64,000 nucleotides of DNA, from the NCBI GenBank assembly GCA_038253325.1, contig JBBSHE010000003.1:56663-120662 (forward strand). The letters run 5' to 3'. A program made the position numbers and the translations under genes. The notes beneath the pieces were generated by a model. It did no database searches, had not been told where the DNA came from, and saw nothing but the letters and a program-made list of their open reading frames with translations. How positions within the stretch are numbered: the stretch's first letter is position 1; the number at the start of each line of letters is the position of its first letter. Of this stretch, positions 34,327 to 44,101 are shown piece by piece. This DNA is from JBBSHE01 sp038253325 (GTDB lineage: Bacteria > Actinomycetota > Actinomycetes > Propionibacteriales > Nocardioidaceae).

Positions 34327-34695
34327 TCAGCCGCGGACGCCGTACAGGTGCTCCAGGGCCAGTTGGTCGAGCGCCTCGAACGCCATGCCACGGCGTCCCG
34401 CCGCCTCCGCATCGAAATGCTCGTCACGCAGCGTCTCGACCGTCTCGCCGTTGGCAAGAGTGGGCATATGCAGCTCGTCGAGCCGCGCCGCCTCCAGGGC
34501 GGCAACCACCTGCGGGTCGCTGCGGAAAGCCCGTGACTTCTCGCGCAGCACGAGATAGTTGCGCATGCACGCCGCGGCGCTCGCCCAAACGCCGTCCATG
34601 TCCTCGGTCCGCGGAGGCTTGAAGTCGAAGTGGCGGGGTCCGTTATACCCGTCGTGCTCGAGGATGTCGACGACCCAGAACGCGCCCCGCGCGTT
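34327..34695 (-). pseudogene. xylA: 3' remnant of xylose isomerase
   Basis: About 122 residues match the C-terminal quarter of actinobacterial xylose isomerase: [55 protein letters not shown] and [22 protein letters not shown], with a natural stop at 34327. The remaining ~270 N-terminal residues are missing: homology ends ~50 bp from the glmS start. The remnant therefore occupies the glmS upstream region on the opposite strand. Confidence 0.82.
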
Positions 34696-34747
34696 GCCCG
34701 CGCCCGCATCCCGTCCCAACCTGGATCGTCTCGATAGGGTGATCGGC

Positions 34748-36592
34748 ATGTGCGGCATCGTGGGGTACGTCGGGACTCGTCCGGCCCTCGACATGGTGAT
34801 CGCCGGTCTGCGGCGGCTGGAGTACCGCGGCTACGACTCGGCCGGCGTCGCTCTCGTCACGGACGGCGACCTGTTCACCGAGAAGAAGGCCGGCAAGCTC
34901 GCGAACCTGGTCGAGCGGCTCAACGAGTGCGAGACACCGACGTCGACCTGCGGGATCGGACACACCCGCTGGGCCACGCACGGCGCGCCGAACGACAAGA
35001 ACGCGCATCCGCACCTGGGTTCAACCCATCAGGTAGCCGTCGTGCACAACGGGATCATCGAGAACTACGCCGGTCTGAGCAGCGAGCTGGACGCGGCAGG
35101 CGTCACGATCAGGTCCGACACAGACACCGAGGTCGCCGCCCATCTGCTCGAACGCGAGCTCGCAAAGGGTGCGGACCTGACGTCGGCGATGTGCCGGGTC
35201 TGCCGCCGGCTGGTCGGCGCGTTCACGTTGGTTGCGGTCGCTCGCGACGACCCCGACCGGGTCGTCGCGGCGCGGCGGAGCTCACCTCTCGTCGTCGGAC
35301 TCGGGCACGGTGAGAACTTCCTCGCCTCCGACGTCTCGGCGTTCATCGACCACACCCGTGATGCGCTTGAGCTCGGGCAGGACCAGGTGGTCACAATGAC
35401 CCGCGACTCCGTCGAGGTCGTCGACTTCCTCGGTCGCCGCGTCGACCCCCGTCCGTACCGGGTCGACTGGGACATCGCGGCGGCGGAGAAGGCCGGTTTC
35501 GACTACTTCATGCTCAAGGAGATTGCCGAGCAGCCGCAGGCGATCTCCGACACGCTGCTCGGCCGATTCACCCAGGAAGGACGCCTCCAGCTCGACGAGA
35601 TGCGGATGTCCGACGATGACCTTCGCGACGTCGACAAGATCATCATCGTCGCGTGCGGCACCGCGTTCCACGCCGGGCTGGTGGCCAAGTACGCGATCGA
35701 GCACTGGACCCGGGTTCCGTGCGAGGTGGAGCTGGCCTCGGAGTTCCGATACCGCGACCCGATCATCGACCGCGCCACGATGGTGATCGCGATCAGCCAG
35801 TCGGGCGAGACGATGGACACCTTGATGGCGCTCCGGCACGCCCGCGAGCAACGCGCCAAGGTGCTGGCGATCTCCAACACGAACGGGGCGACCATCCCGC
35901 GCGAGTCGGACGCCGTCATCTACACCCACGCCGGGCCGGAGATCGCGGTCGCGTCCACGAAGGCGTTCCTGACCCAGATCGTCGCGTGCTACCTGCTCGC
36001 GCTCTACCTCGCGCAGGTACGCGGCCTGAAGTACGGCGACGAGATCGCCCGGATCGTCGCCGAGCTCGAACGCGTACCCACGGCGGTGGCCGATGTGCTC
36101 GCCTCGATGGAGCCCGTGCGCGACCTGGCCCGGCAGCTCGCCGACGCCGAGGCAGTGCTGTTCCTTGGCCGGCACGTCGGTTACCCCGTTGCGCTCGAAG
36201 GTGCCCTCAAGCTCAAGGAGCTCGCGTACATCCACGCCGAAGGGTTTGCCGCCGGCGAGCTCAAGCATGGGCCGATCGCGCTGATCCGCGAGGGGTTGCC
36301 CGTCTTCGTGATCGTTCCTCCGCTCGGTCGTGACGCACTGCACGACAAGGTCCTGAGCAACCTCCAGGAGGTCCGGGCGCGGGGAGCCCGGACGATCGTC
36401 CTCGCCGAGGCCGATGACAGCTCGGTGAAGGAGTTCTCCGACGTCCTGATCACGCTTCCGCACGTACCCACGCTGCTCCAACCGCTGGTAGCGACCGTCC
36501 CACTCCAGGTGTTCAGCGCCGAGATGGCAGCCGCACGCGGGCACGACGTCGACCAGCCTCGCAACCTGGCGAAGTCGGTCACGGTCGAGTAG
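34748..36592 (+). CDS. glmS: Glutamine-fructose-6-phosphate aminotransferase (isomerizing)
   Basis: A 614-residue enzyme making glucosamine-6-phosphate from fructose-6-phosphate and glutamine. After Met removal Cys1 of [14 protein letters not shown] is the glutaminase nucleophile; [15 protein letters not shown] and [11 protein letters not shown] belong to the same domain (~1-240). Two SIS sugar isomerase domains follow (~285-600: [54 protein letters not shown]), ending [15 protein letters not shown] at 34735-34740 may be a -10 giving a leaderless transcript. Upstream lies the xylA remnant. Confidence 0.97.
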   Translation: MCGIVGYVGTRPALDMVIAGLRRLEYRGYDSAGVALVTDGDLFTEKKAGKLANLVERLNECETPTSTCGIGHTRWATHGAPNDKNAHPHLGSTHQVAVVHNGIIENYAGLSSELDAAGVTIRSDTDTEVAAHLLERELAKGADLTSAMCRVCRRLVGAFTLVAVARDDPDRVVAARRSSPLVVGLGHGENFLASDVSAFIDHTRDALELGQDQVVTMTRDSVEVVDFLGRRVDPRPYRVDWDIAAAEKAGFDYFMLKEIAEQPQAISDTLLGRFTQEGRLQLDEMRMSDDDLRDVDKIIIVACGTAFHAGLVAKYAIEHWTRVPCEVELASEFRYRDPIIDRATMVIAISQSGETMDTLMALRHAREQRAKVLAISNTNGATIPRESDAVIYTHAGPEIAVASTKAFLTQIVACYLLALYLAQVRGLKYGDEIARIVAELERVPTAVADVLASMEPVRDLARQLADAEAVLFLGRHVGYPVALEGALKLKELAYIHAEGFAAGELKHGPIALIREGLPVFVIVPPLGRDALHDKVLSNLQEVRARGARTIVLAEADDSSVKEFSDVLITLPHVPTLLQPLVATVPLQVFSAEMAAARGHDVDQPRNLAKSVTVE

Positions 36593-36616
36593 CCGTGATC
36601 ACCCCAGATCGCCGCA

Positions 36617-36665
36617 CAACGGCTGGAAGAACGCGAGCTACTACCTTGCGTTCTTCCAGCCGTTG
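36617..36665. terminator. Strong hairpin between glmS and acpS
   Basis: Perfect 18-bp arms (36617-36634 and 36648-36665) surround a 13-nt loop, 25 bp after the glmS stop. No U-run follows, as is usual in high-GC actinobacteria. Confidence 0.7.
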
Positions 36666-36707
36666 GCTGAACTGCCGGTCGAGCGAGCGACGCCGCCAAG
36701 GTCCCGC

Positions 36708-37058
36708 GTGATCGTCGGTGTGGGCATCGACGTGGTCGACATCGCCCGGTTTGCGGAGAGCCTCGAGCGAACGCCGGGGTTGCTGGCAAGGTTGTTCACG
36801 CCGACGGAGCAGCGACTGTCGGCGTCCTCGCTGGCGGCTCGGTTCGCGGCGAAGGAGGCGCTCGCGAAGGCGTTGGGCGCACCGGCCGGAATGCATTGGG
36901 CGGACGCAGAGGTGGTGACGGACGAGGCCGGGCGCCCGTCGCTGACGTTCGAGGGCACGGTTCTCACCCAGGTCCAGCGGCTTGCCGTGGCGCATACCCA
37001 CGTCTCGTTGTCGCACGACGCCGGCATTGCCTCGGCGGTCGTCGTCCTGGAGTCCTGA
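36708..37058 (+). CDS. acpS: Holo-[acyl-carrier-protein] synthase
   Basis: GTG 36708 (AAGG upstream) gives 116 residues starting [15 protein letters not shown]. AcpS transfers 4'-phosphopantetheine from CoA to acyl carrier protein. The magnesium-binding D8 (GIDVV) and the [13 protein letters not shown] motif with its catalytic Glu are present. A longer frame (from 36663) starts inside the terminator and was rejected. Only 3 bp separate it from nnr. Confidence 0.94.
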   Translation: MIVGVGIDVVDIARFAESLERTPGLLARLFTPTEQRLSASSLAARFAAKEALAKALGAPAGMHWADAEVVTDEAGRPSLTFEGTVLTQVQRLAVAHTHVSLSHDAGIASAVVVLES

Positions 37059-37061
37059 CCG

Positions 37062-38462
37062 GTGCGGTACGCCCACACCGTCGAGCAGGTCCGCGACGCC
37101 GAGCGGGCTCTGGCGGCGTACGTAACCGAGGGGTCGCTGATGCAGCGCGCCGCCGCGGGGCTTGCCTCGGCCTGCGCCGGTGTTCTCGGTGACGTGTACG
37201 GGAGCCGGGTCGGCGTTCTCACCGGGTCAGGAGCCAACGGCGGGGACGCGTTGTTCGCCGCGGCCCGGCTCGCCCGTCGCGGCGCGCGGGTCGAGGCATT
37301 GCGGCTCGGATCGGCGGTACACGAAGCAGCCCTCACCGCGTTCGTCCGCTCCGGAGGGCGCGTCGTCGCGGAGCTGAGCCGTGCCGACATGGTCCTCGAC
37401 GGCATCGTCGGCATCGGTGGGCGGCCCGGCTTGCACGACGAGGCCGCCGCTGCGGTCGACCGGGCGCGCCGGGGTGGGCCGTTCGTGGTCGCCGTCGACG
37501 TGCCGTCAGGCATCGACGTCGACGGGGGACGTCTCGCGGGCGACCACGTCGACGCGGACCTGACCGTGACGTTCGGGACACCCAAGATCGGGCTGCTGGT
37601 GCGCCCGGCGTCACGGGCCGCCGGCGTAGTGACGGTTGTCGACATCGGCCTCGCGCCGTACCTCGGCGAACCGGCGCTCGCGGTCCTCCAGGACGCAGAC
37701 GTCCGTCGGCTGCTGCCCGTGCCAGGGGTCGCGGCGCACAAGTACACGCGCGGTGTCGTCGGCATCGCAGCCGGGTCCGCTGAGTACCCGGGAGCCGGGC
37801 TGCTCACGGTGTCCGCCGCGGTCGCCGCGGGGTGGGCGGGCATGGTCCGGTACGTCGGCGGCGCCTCCGACCTGATCCGCGCCAACCGGCCGGAGGTGGT
37901 GATCGGCGACGGGCGCGTGCAGGCGCGGGTCGTGGGGCCGGGTGGTGGTGCCGACGCTGGTGGACAGCTGCGGACCGCGCTGAACGACTCCGTTCCGGTC
38001 GTGGTTGACGCGGACGGTCTCGGCCATCTGCCCGAGGGGGTTCCGGCAACGACCGTGGTGACACCGCATGCCGGAGAGCTGGCGCGGCTGCTTGGAACGA
38101 ACCGTGGCTCGGTCGACGCGGCTCCCTTGGCGGCCCTCCGTACGGCGGTCGAACGACTCGGGTGCGTGGTGCTGCTCAAGGGATCGCGAACCCTGGTGGG
38201 AGCCCCCGGCCGCCCGGTCAGCGTCAATCCGACGGGCGTTCCGTGGCTGGCGACGGCCGGCGCGGGTGATGTGCTGTCGGGTGTGGTCGGCTCCCTGCTC
38301 GCGTCGGGCCTCTCGTCGTACGACGCGGCCCGGGTCGGTGCGTACCTGCACGGACGGGCCGGGGCGATCGCGTCGTCGGGCGGTACTCACCCGATCAGCG
38401 CGGAGCAGGTCATCGGCGCGCTGCCGGCCGCTGCCGCGAGTTGTCGGCGCGAGATCGGGTGA
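37062..38462 (+). CDS. nnr: Bifunctional NAD(P)H-hydrate repair enzyme
   Basis: A 466-residue fusion of NAD(P)HX epimerase (YjeF_N, ~1-205: LMQRAAAGLASACAG, VLTGSGANGGDALFAA, AVDVPSGIDVDGG) and ADP/ATP-dependent NAD(P)HX dehydratase (YjeF_C, ~225-460: AAHKYTRGVVGIAAGS, VVDADGLGHL, TPHAGELARLLG, LATAGAGDVLSGVVGSLLA). It restores hydrated nicotinamide cofactors. GTG start immediately after acpS; the acpS-nnr-alr order is conserved in actinobacteria. Confidence 0.96.
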   Translation: MRYAHTVEQVRDAERALAAYVTEGSLMQRAAAGLASACAGVLGDVYGSRVGVLTGSGANGGDALFAAARLARRGARVEALRLGSAVHEAALTAFVRSGGRVVAELSRADMVLDGIVGIGGRPGLHDEAAAAVDRARRGGPFVVAVDVPSGIDVDGGRLAGDHVDADLTVTFGTPKIGLLVRPASRAAGVVTVVDIGLAPYLGEPALAVLQDADVRRLLPVPGVAAHKYTRGVVGIAAGSAEYPGAGLLTVSAAVAAGWAGMVRYVGGASDLIRANRPEVVIGDGRVQARVVGPGGGADAGGQLRTALNDSVPVVVDADGLGHLPEGVPATTVVTPHAGELARLLGTNRGSVDAAPLAALRTAVERLGCVVLLKGSRTLVGAPGRPVSVNPTGVPWLATAGAGDVLSGVVGSLLASGLSSYDAARVGAYLHGRAGAIASSGGTHPISAEQVIGALPAAAASCRREIG

Positions 38463-38548
38463 TAGCCCCACCACGTGCCGACAAGTCGCGGGGAAGTGGT
38501 CGTGTGCGGCCGTCGGACGCGAGGACCCGGATGGGAGGATGGGGCGTC

Positions 38549-39682
38549 ATGAGCAGGCCCCGCGCGGAGGCGGTCGTCGACGTCGCCGCCATCCGCGAGA
38601 ACGTGGCGGCGTTGCGGGCACACGTCGGCGGGCGCGACCTGATGGCGGTCGTCAAGGCCGACGGATACGGCCACGGACTTGTCGAGTCCGCGCGCGCGTC
38701 CCGTGAGGGCGGCGCGACCTGGCTCGGGGTCGCACTTCTCGACGAGGCGCTCGCGCTGCGAGCCGCCGGAGACTCCGGACCGATCCTCAGCTGGCTGGCC
38801 GTACCCGGCGAGCGGTACGCCGCGGCCATCGAGGCTGCGGTCGACGTCGCGGCGTACACCGTCGACCAGCTGGACGAGATCTCGGCCGCCGCGTCCGTGG
38901 CCGGTCGTCCGGCCATGGTGCAGCTTAAGGTCGACACCGGCCTCGGCCGGGGCGGCGGGTCGCTGCGGTCGTGGCCCGACATCGTCCGCCATGCGGGCGA
39001 ACTCGAACGCGCCGGCCGGATCCGCGTCAGCGGGATCTGGTCCCACCTCGCCGCTGGCGACGAGCCCGGCCACCCCGCCAACAAGGCACAGGTCGTGGCG
39101 TTCGCCGATGCCCTAGATGTCGGCCGCGCCGCCGGCCTTGACCCGCAACATGTCCATCTCGCCAACTCGGGAGCCACCCTGACGGCGTCCGAGACCTGGC
39201 ACACGATGGTGCGGCCCGGCATCTCCGTCTACGGGTTGTCGCCGCTGGCGGGCGGGGCGTCGCCGGTCCCGCTGCGTCCGGCGATGACGCTGGTCGCCGC
39301 GCTGGCCTTGGTCAAGACGCTGCCGGCCGGTCACGGTGTCTCGTACGGGCACACGTTCGTCACCGACCACGAGACCACGGTCGGCCTGGTGCCGCTCGGG
39401 TATGGGGACGGCGTTCCGCGGCACGCGTCGAACGTCGCCGATGTCGCGATCGACGGCGTCCGACTCCCGATCATCGGCCGGATCTGCATGGACCAGTTCG
39501 TCGTCGACCTGGGTGCCGTCATGCCGCTGGTCGGCGACGCCGTCGTGGTGTTCGGTGAGGGACATGACGGCTCACCCACGGCCGACGACTGGGCCCGTGC
39601 CGCGCAGACCATCAGCTACGAGATCGTCACCCGGATCGGTCCTCGGGTCCCGCGACGTCATGTCGACACGGGCACCGCGTGA
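38549..39682 (+). CDS. alr: Alanine racemase
   Basis: ATG 38549 follows GGGAGG, giving 377 residues. It makes D-alanine for peptidoglycan. The PLP lysine lies in LMAVVKADGYGHG (~33-45), LKVDTGLGRGG is the second active-site strand, and the catalytic Tyr is in GVSYGHTF. GRICMDQFVVDLG is the C-terminal domain hallmark. An in-frame extension to 38441 lacks homology. The stop overlaps the next GTG by four bases. Confidence 0.96.
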   Translation: MSRPRAEAVVDVAAIRENVAALRAHVGGRDLMAVVKADGYGHGLVESARASREGGATWLGVALLDEALALRAAGDSGPILSWLAVPGERYAAAIEAAVDVAAYTVDQLDEISAAASVAGRPAMVQLKVDTGLGRGGGSLRSWPDIVRHAGELERAGRIRVSGIWSHLAAGDEPGHPANKAQVVAFADALDVGRAAGLDPQHVHLANSGATLTASETWHTMVRPGISVYGLSPLAGGASPVPLRPAMTLVAALALVKTLPAGHGVSYGHTFVTDHETTVGLVPLGYGDGVPRHASNVADVAIDGVRLPIIGRICMDQFVVDLGAVMPLVGDAVVVFGEGHDGSPTADDWARAAQTISYEIVTRIGPRVPRRHVDTGTA

Positions 39683-40740
39683 GCACCGGCAGGCATCGGG
39701 TTGGGCTCACCGGAGCCATTGCGGGCATGGTTGCAGCGGGAGTCGCCACCGGCGTCGCCGTCGAGCGGCGGCTGGTCCGGCGGGCACGTGTTCCCGGCCA
39801 CCCCACGATGGCATTCGGTTCACTGCGCGGCGAGGTCCGTCGGGTGCGGACCGGCGACGACGTCACGCTCTACGCCGAAGTCGACCAGCCCGACGAGCAG
39901 GGGCCGCCGGGTCGTCCGGCGATAGTCTTCGTGCACGGCTACGCCCTCAACCTGGACTGCTGGCACTTTCAGCGCGAGGCGCTCCGCGGGAACCACCGGC
40001 TGGTCTTCTACGACCAACGCTCCCACGGCCGGTCCGGCCGGTCCCGCCGAGAGCACTGCACGGTCCCCCAGCTCGGTGTCGACCTCGCCGCCGTGGTCGA
40101 GCAGCTCGTGCCCGACGGTCCCGTGATCCTGGTCGGACACTCGTTGGGCGCAATGACGATCCTCGCCCTCGCAGGGCAGTACCCGGAGCTGTTCGGGACC
40201 CGGATCGTCGGGGTCGGGCTGATCACGACGAGCGCCGGCGGGCTGAGCACGTCCCGGCTTGGACTGCCCGGCCTTCCCGGCCGATTGGTGCACCAGGTTG
40301 CCCCGGCGCTGCTCGCGACGCTGGCCAGAGCGCCCCGCCTCGTCGAGCGTGGGCGAAGAGCCGGCAGTGACCTCGGCTTTGCGCTGACGCAGCGACTGGC
40401 ATTCGGCTCCGAAGTTCCCGACGAGTTCGTCGACTTCACCGACGAGATGCTCTCCGCGACGCCGTTCGAGGTGATCGTGGACTTCTTTCCCTCATTCGCG
40501 GCGTACGACGAGTATGCCGCATTGCAGACCCTGGCCTGGGTGCCGACCGTCGTGATCGGTGGTGGGCGTGACGCGATCACGCCGATCCTGCACAGCCTCC
40601 GGATCGTCGAGCAGATCCCGGCGGCCGAGCTGGTCGAGATTCCGGAGGCCGGTCACATGGTGATCCTGGAGCGCCCGGATGACGTGAATCAGGCGCTGCT
40701 GAGCATGATCGGACGCGCCGAGCGGAGCGCACGTGAGTGA
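39679..40740 (+). CDS. Alpha/beta hydrolase of the alr-tsaE cluster
   Basis: A 353-residue protein with an N-terminal hydrophobic stretch (VGLTGAIAGMVAAGVATGVAVERRLV) that may anchor it. The hydrolase fold follows: oxyanion region VFVHGYALNLDCWHFQREAL, nucleophile elbow LVGHSLGAMTIL (Ser), acid near VIGGGRDAITP and catalytic His in EAGHMVILERP. The substrate is unknown. It overlaps alr by 4 bp and the tsaE fusion by 8 bp, so all are translated as one operon. This hydrolase is regularly found in this position in actinobacteria. Confidence 0.88.
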   Translation: MSTGRHRVGLTGAIAGMVAAGVATGVAVERRLVRRARVPGHPTMAFGSLRGEVRRVRTGDDVTLYAEVDQPDEQGPPGRPAIVFVHGYALNLDCWHFQREALRGNHRLVFYDQRSHGRSGRSRREHCTVPQLGVDLAAVVEQLVPDGPVILVGHSLGAMTILALAGQYPELFGTRIVGVGLITTSAGGLSTSRLGLPGLPGRLVHQVAPALLATLARAPRLVERGRRAGSDLGFALTQRLAFGSEVPDEFVDFTDEMLSATPFEVIVDFFPSFAAYDEYAALQTLAWVPTVVIGGGRDAITPILHSLRIVEQIPAAELVEIPEAGHMVILERPDDVNQALLSMIGRAERSARE

Positions 40741-41818
40741 CGTCCACGTCGGCGAGGCGACCGTCGACGACGCCGCTGCGATCACTCGACTGGTCCACGA
40801 GACCGACGGCCGGCGCTCGGACCCCGATCTCGCGTCGACGACGGTCGCGGCGACGGCTGAGTCGGTCGCCGCGGTCGTTCGGGAGCACGGTGGTCTGATC
40901 GCCAGGCTGGACGGCCTCCCGGTCGGGGCGATCCTGTTCGGGCGGCAGGAGGGCGCGCTGCGACTGCGGGTCGCCGGCCTGTCGACCCGCCGGGCGGACG
41001 GGATCATGTCGGCGATGGTAAGTGTCGCCGAGGAGATCGCCCGCCGTAGCGGTAACGACGCGGTGCTGGTCGAGTCCCGGTCGGAACTTCCCGTCGCCGT
41101 TGCGTTCTGGCGTCGACTCGGGTACGCCGAGGTGCGCGACCGGGGCACGCAGCCCACGTTCGGAAAGGCGCTGGGGGCGGTCCTCGACACCGCGGACGCC
41201 GACCAGACCCGTCGGGTCGGGCACCGGCTGGCCGCGCGGCTATCCGCCGGAGACCTCGTAATGCTGACGGGCCTTCTCGGTGCCGGCAAGACGACCCTGG
41301 TCCAGGGCATGGCGTCGGGTCTCGGCGTTTGTGGGAACGTCACGTCCCCGACGTTCGTGCTGTCGCATGTCCACCCGTCGCTGACGGACGGTCCGGCACT
41401 CGTACACGTCGACGCATACCGGCTGAGCGACCCCACCGAGCTCGCCGACCTCGATCTCGAGGCGCACCTCGAACGGTCGGTCGTCGTCGTGGAGTGGGGC
41501 GAGGACATCGCCGAGGGTCTCGCCGACGACCGCCTCCAGGTCACGATCGAACGCACCACCGGATACGGGCCGGAGCACCGCGCCGAGGCGGTGCCCGCCG
41601 AAACCGAGCCCGCCGACGCCGATGCCGGCGAAGCGGATCCCGACATCGAGCCCGCCGACACCGAAGCCGGCGAGGCGGATCCCGAGCCTGCGCCCGCCGA
41701 CACTGAGCCCGACTCCGAGATCGGCGATGCGGATCTCGATGCACGACGGGTCTCGATCGTGCCTGTGGGGCCGGGGTGGATCGGCCGTCAGCTGCGCTCC
41801 AGGCTCCTCGACCTCTGA
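40733..41818 (+). CDS. tsaE: GNAT domain fused to TsaE (tRNA t6A ATPase)
   Basis: A 361-residue fusion. Residues ~1-145 form a GNAT acetyltransferase domain (VHVGEATVDDAAAITRLV, LPVAVAFWRRLGYAEVRDRG). Residues ~150-285 are TsaE, the ATPase of the t6A37 tRNA modification complex: P-loop GLLGAGKTT (~180-188), SPTFVLSHVH, VHVDAYRL, VVVEWGEDIAE. The TsaE part is then interrupted by an acidic Pro/Ala/Glu/Asp repeat (~286-338) before the short end VSIVPVGPGWIGR. Context with tsaB and tsaD supports the role. Confidence 0.92.
   Translation: MSDVHVGEATVDDAAAITRLVHETDGRRSDPDLASTTVAATAESVAAVVREHGGLIARLDGLPVGAILFGRQEGALRLRVAGLSTRRADGIMSAMVSVAEEIARRSGNDAVLVESRSELPVAVAFWRRLGYAEVRDRGTQPTFGKALGAVLDTADADQTRRVGHRLAARLSAGDLVMLTGLLGAGKTTLVQGMASGLGVCGNVTSPTFVLSHVHPSLTDGPALVHVDAYRLSDPTELADLDLEAHLERSVVVVEWGEDIAEGLADDRLQVTIERTTGYGPEHRAEAVPAETEPADADAGEADPDIEPADTEAGEADPEPAPADTEPDSEIGDADLDARRVSIVPVGPGWIGRQLRSRLLDL
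41606..41715. repeat. 42-bp tandem repeat inside tsaE
   Basis: Two copies of a 42-bp unit start at 41606 and 41648 (GAGCCCGCCGAC ... GCGGATCCCGA), followed by a degenerate third. They encode 14-residue acidic units of the form EPADxxAGEADPxx. Confidence 0.75.
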
Positions 41819-41945
41819 CGCTCGCCCATACCACGCACGGAAGACATCCGCTCCGCCCGGGACGTTTGCCGTGCCCCATCGCGTTCTGTATCTCGGCACG
41901 GGAAATGTCCGGCAGCGTCATGTGCCTCGCCTACGCTGGTCGACA

Positions 41946-42572
41946 ATGCTGCTCGCGTTCGACACCGCGACTCCCGCCGTCACCGTTGCCCTGGTCGACG
42001 GTCAGACGGTGGTTGCCTCCCTGACTCACGTCGACGCATTGCGGCATGGGGAGCTGCTCGCACCGTCGATCCGGCAGCTGCTGTCCGAGACGTGGGTCCG
42101 GCCGGAACAGCTGACGGCGATCGCAGTCGGGGTCGGGCCGGGGCCGTTCACGGGCCTGCGGGTCGGTCTGGTGACTGCACGGATGCTGAGTGCGGTGCTC
42201 GAGATTCCGGCGCACGGTGTCTGCTCCCTCGACATCCTCGCCGGCGCCGGTCCATCCACGGGACCGTTCCTGGTGGCGACCGACGCTCGCCGCAAGGAGG
42301 TCTTCTGGGCCCGGTACGCCGACCCCGTCACCCGCCTCGAAGGGCCGGAGGTCGACTGGCCGGACCGGGTCGGCTCCGCGTTGCCGACGCTCGGCCAGGG
42401 CCCACGGCTCTATCCCGAGGCGTTTCCCAACGCCCTACCACCCGACCTTCCCGACGCGGCGGTCCTCGGCCGACTGGTCGCATCCGGATCTGTCGAGCCG
42501 CTGCCGGTCGTACCGCTCTATCTCCGCCGTCCGGATGCTGCGGAGCCGCGGAACCGCAAGCGGGTCTCGTGA
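41946..42572 (+). CDS. tsaB: TsaB, tRNA t6A synthesis protein
   Basis: ATG 41946 gives 208 residues (MLLAFDTATPAVTVALVDG), an ASKHA-fold protein that scaffolds TsaD in making N6-threonylcarbamoyl-adenosine at tRNA position 37. Motifs LTAIAVGVGPGPFTGLRVGL and FLVATDARRKEVFWARY are typical. TACGCT at 41932-41937 lies 8 bases before ATG, so a leaderless internal promoter is possible. The stop overlaps rimI by four bases. Long frames upstream overlap tsaE and were rejected. Confidence 0.94.
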   Translation: MLLAFDTATPAVTVALVDGQTVVASLTHVDALRHGELLAPSIRQLLSETWVRPEQLTAIAVGVGPGPFTGLRVGLVTARMLSAVLEIPAHGVCSLDILAGAGPSTGPFLVATDARRKEVFWARYADPVTRLEGPEVDWPDRVGSALPTLGQGPRLYPEAFPNALPPDLPDAAVLGRLVASGSVEPLPVVPLYLRRPDAAEPRNRKRVS

Positions 42573-43024
42573 TCGTCCGGACCGCCACCAAGCATGATGT
42601 CGGGGCGGTCGTCGACATCGAGGAGCGCGGGTTCGGTCGTCAGGCCTGGTCTGCGCAGGCCGTGGCCGAGGACGTTGCGGGTGCGTCCACCGCCCGGGTC
42701 GTTCTGGTCGCGGTCGACGCGGCCTGCGTTGTCGGCTACGCCAGCATGCTCGTCGCCGGAGATGTTGCCGACCTCGACCGCGTCGTGGTTTCTGCGCGGA
42801 ATCGGAGACGCGGCGTCGGCGGCGCCTTGGTAGCCGCGGCCGTGGACGAGGCAAGGATGCGTGCCTGCACGCGGGTCATGCTCGAGGTGGCAGCCGGGAG
42901 CCAACCCGCGCTCGCCCTCTATCTCGGTCACGGGTTCGCCGAGGTCAACCGACGTCGTCGCTACTACGCGGCCGGCGCCGACGCGATCGTGCTGGCGCTC
43001 GACCTCGGAGCGCCCGATGGCTGA
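42569..43024 (+). CDS. rimI: RimI-type ribosomal protein S18 alanine N-acetyltransferase
   Basis: GTG 42569 overlaps the tsaB stop (GTGA), giving 151 residues. A single GNAT domain with acetyl-CoA loop [24 protein letters not shown], the segment [30 protein letters not shown] and AIVLALDL at the end is typical of RimI. It acetylates the N-terminus of ribosomal protein S18 or related targets. Position between tsaB and tsaD is conserved. Confidence 0.92.
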   Translation: MIVRTATKHDVGAVVDIEERGFGRQAWSAQAVAEDVAGASTARVVLVAVDAACVVGYASMLVAGDVADLDRVVVSARNRRRGVGGALVAAAVDEARMRACTRVMLEVAAGSQPALALYLGHGFAEVNRRRRYYAAGADAIVLALDLGAPDG

Positions 43025-44048
43025 CGAGCTCCTCGTGCTGGGGATCGAGACCTCGTGCGACGAGACCGGCGTCGGAATCGTACGCGGTACGACGCTGCTC
43101 GCCGACTCCATCGCGTCAAGTGTGGACGAGCATGCGCGGTTCGGGGGGGTCGTCCCCGAGGTTGCCAGTCGTGCCCATCTGGAGGCGATGGTGCCGACTT
43201 TGGAGCGTGCGGTCGGGTCGGCCGGGATCCGGATCGGCCAGGTCGACGCGGTGGCGGTGACCGTCGGACCCGGTCTCGTCGGTGCCTTGCTGGTCGGTGT
43301 CGCAGCGGCCAAGGCGCTGGCGGTCGGTCTCGGGATACCGATCTACGGGGTGCACCACCTGAGTGCGCATGTCGCGGTCGACCAGCTGGAGCATGGCCGG
43401 CTGCCCGAACCCTGTGTCGCCCTGCTGGTGAGCGGCGGACACTCGAGCCTGCTGCTCGTCGAGGACGTGACGGGCGAGGTCGAAGGGCTCGGTGCGACGA
43501 TCGACGACGCGGCGGGGGAGGCTTTCGACAAGGTGGCGCGGCTGCTGGGTCTGTCCTTTCCCGGGGGACCGGACATCGATCGTGAGGCTGCCAGCGGTCA
43601 CGTCACGATCGACTTCCCACGTGGCCTGTCGGCGTCGCGGGACCTGGAGCGCCACCGCTTCGACTTCTCGTTCAGTGGGCTGAAGACGGCCGTCGCCCGG
43701 TGGGTCGAGGCTCGGCAGGGCGCCGGTGAGCCTGTACCGGTCGCCGACGTCGCCGCGTCGTTCCAGGAGGCAGTCTGCGACATCTTGACCCGCAAGGCGC
43801 TCGACGCATGTGTGAGCCGCGGGGTCGAGCATCTGGTGATCGGCGGCGGCGTCGCGGCGAACACCCGGCTCCGGGCGCTGGTGCAGGAACGCGCGGGGCG
43901 GCACTCCGTACGCGTCCGGATCCCGCGGCCCGCGCTGTGCACGGACAACGGGGCGATGGTCGCCGCATTGGGTGCCGAGATGCTGCGACGCGGGCGTACC
44001 CCGTCGTCACTCGACATCGGCGCCGACTCGTCCCTCCCCCTCCCCTGA
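43017..44048 (+). CDS. tsaD: TsaD, tRNA threonylcarbamoyltransferase
   Basis: ATG 43017 overlaps rimI by 8 bp and gives 343 residues. It transfers the threonylcarbamoyl group onto A37 of ANN-decoding tRNAs. [14 protein letters not shown] is the family start, HHLSAH provides metal ligands, [13 protein letters not shown] and [19 protein letters not shown] bind substrate, and [16 protein letters not shown] and [12 protein letters not shown] complete the ASKHA core. Works with TsaB and TsaE of the same operon. Confidence 0.97.
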   Translation: MADELLVLGIETSCDETGVGIVRGTTLLADSIASSVDEHARFGGVVPEVASRAHLEAMVPTLERAVGSAGIRIGQVDAVAVTVGPGLVGALLVGVAAAKALAVGLGIPIYGVHHLSAHVAVDQLEHGRLPEPCVALLVSGGHSSLLLVEDVTGEVEGLGATIDDAAGEAFDKVARLLGLSFPGGPDIDREAASGHVTIDFPRGLSASRDLERHRFDFSFSGLKTAVARWVEARQGAGEPVPVADVAASFQEAVCDILTRKALDACVSRGVEHLVIGGGVAANTRLRALVQERAGRHSVRVRIPRPALCTDNGAMVAALGAEMLRRGRTPSSLDIGADSSLPLP

Positions 44049-44082
44049 CCGACCGGTCAGACTCCGCCCACGCCATGGCGTG
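44045..44082. terminator. Two short palindromes between convergent genes
   Basis: A 6-bp stem with a GACC loop (44045-44060) overlaps the tsaD stop, and a perfect 14-bp palindrome CACGCCATGGCGTG lies at 44069-44082. They sit between tsaD and the convergent aldo/keto reductase and could end transcription from both sides. Confidence 0.4.
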
Positions 44083-44101
44083 ACTGGTTCGGACACGTTC
44101 G

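Noticed and set aside
36641..38227. 528-codon open frame antisense to acpS and nnr
   Set aside because: Ser/Arg/Thr/Pro-rich shadow; both sense genes are intact and conserved.
44045..44060. Operator-like palindrome at the tsaD stop
   Set aside because: Position at the end of a convergent gene pair fits termination better than regulation.
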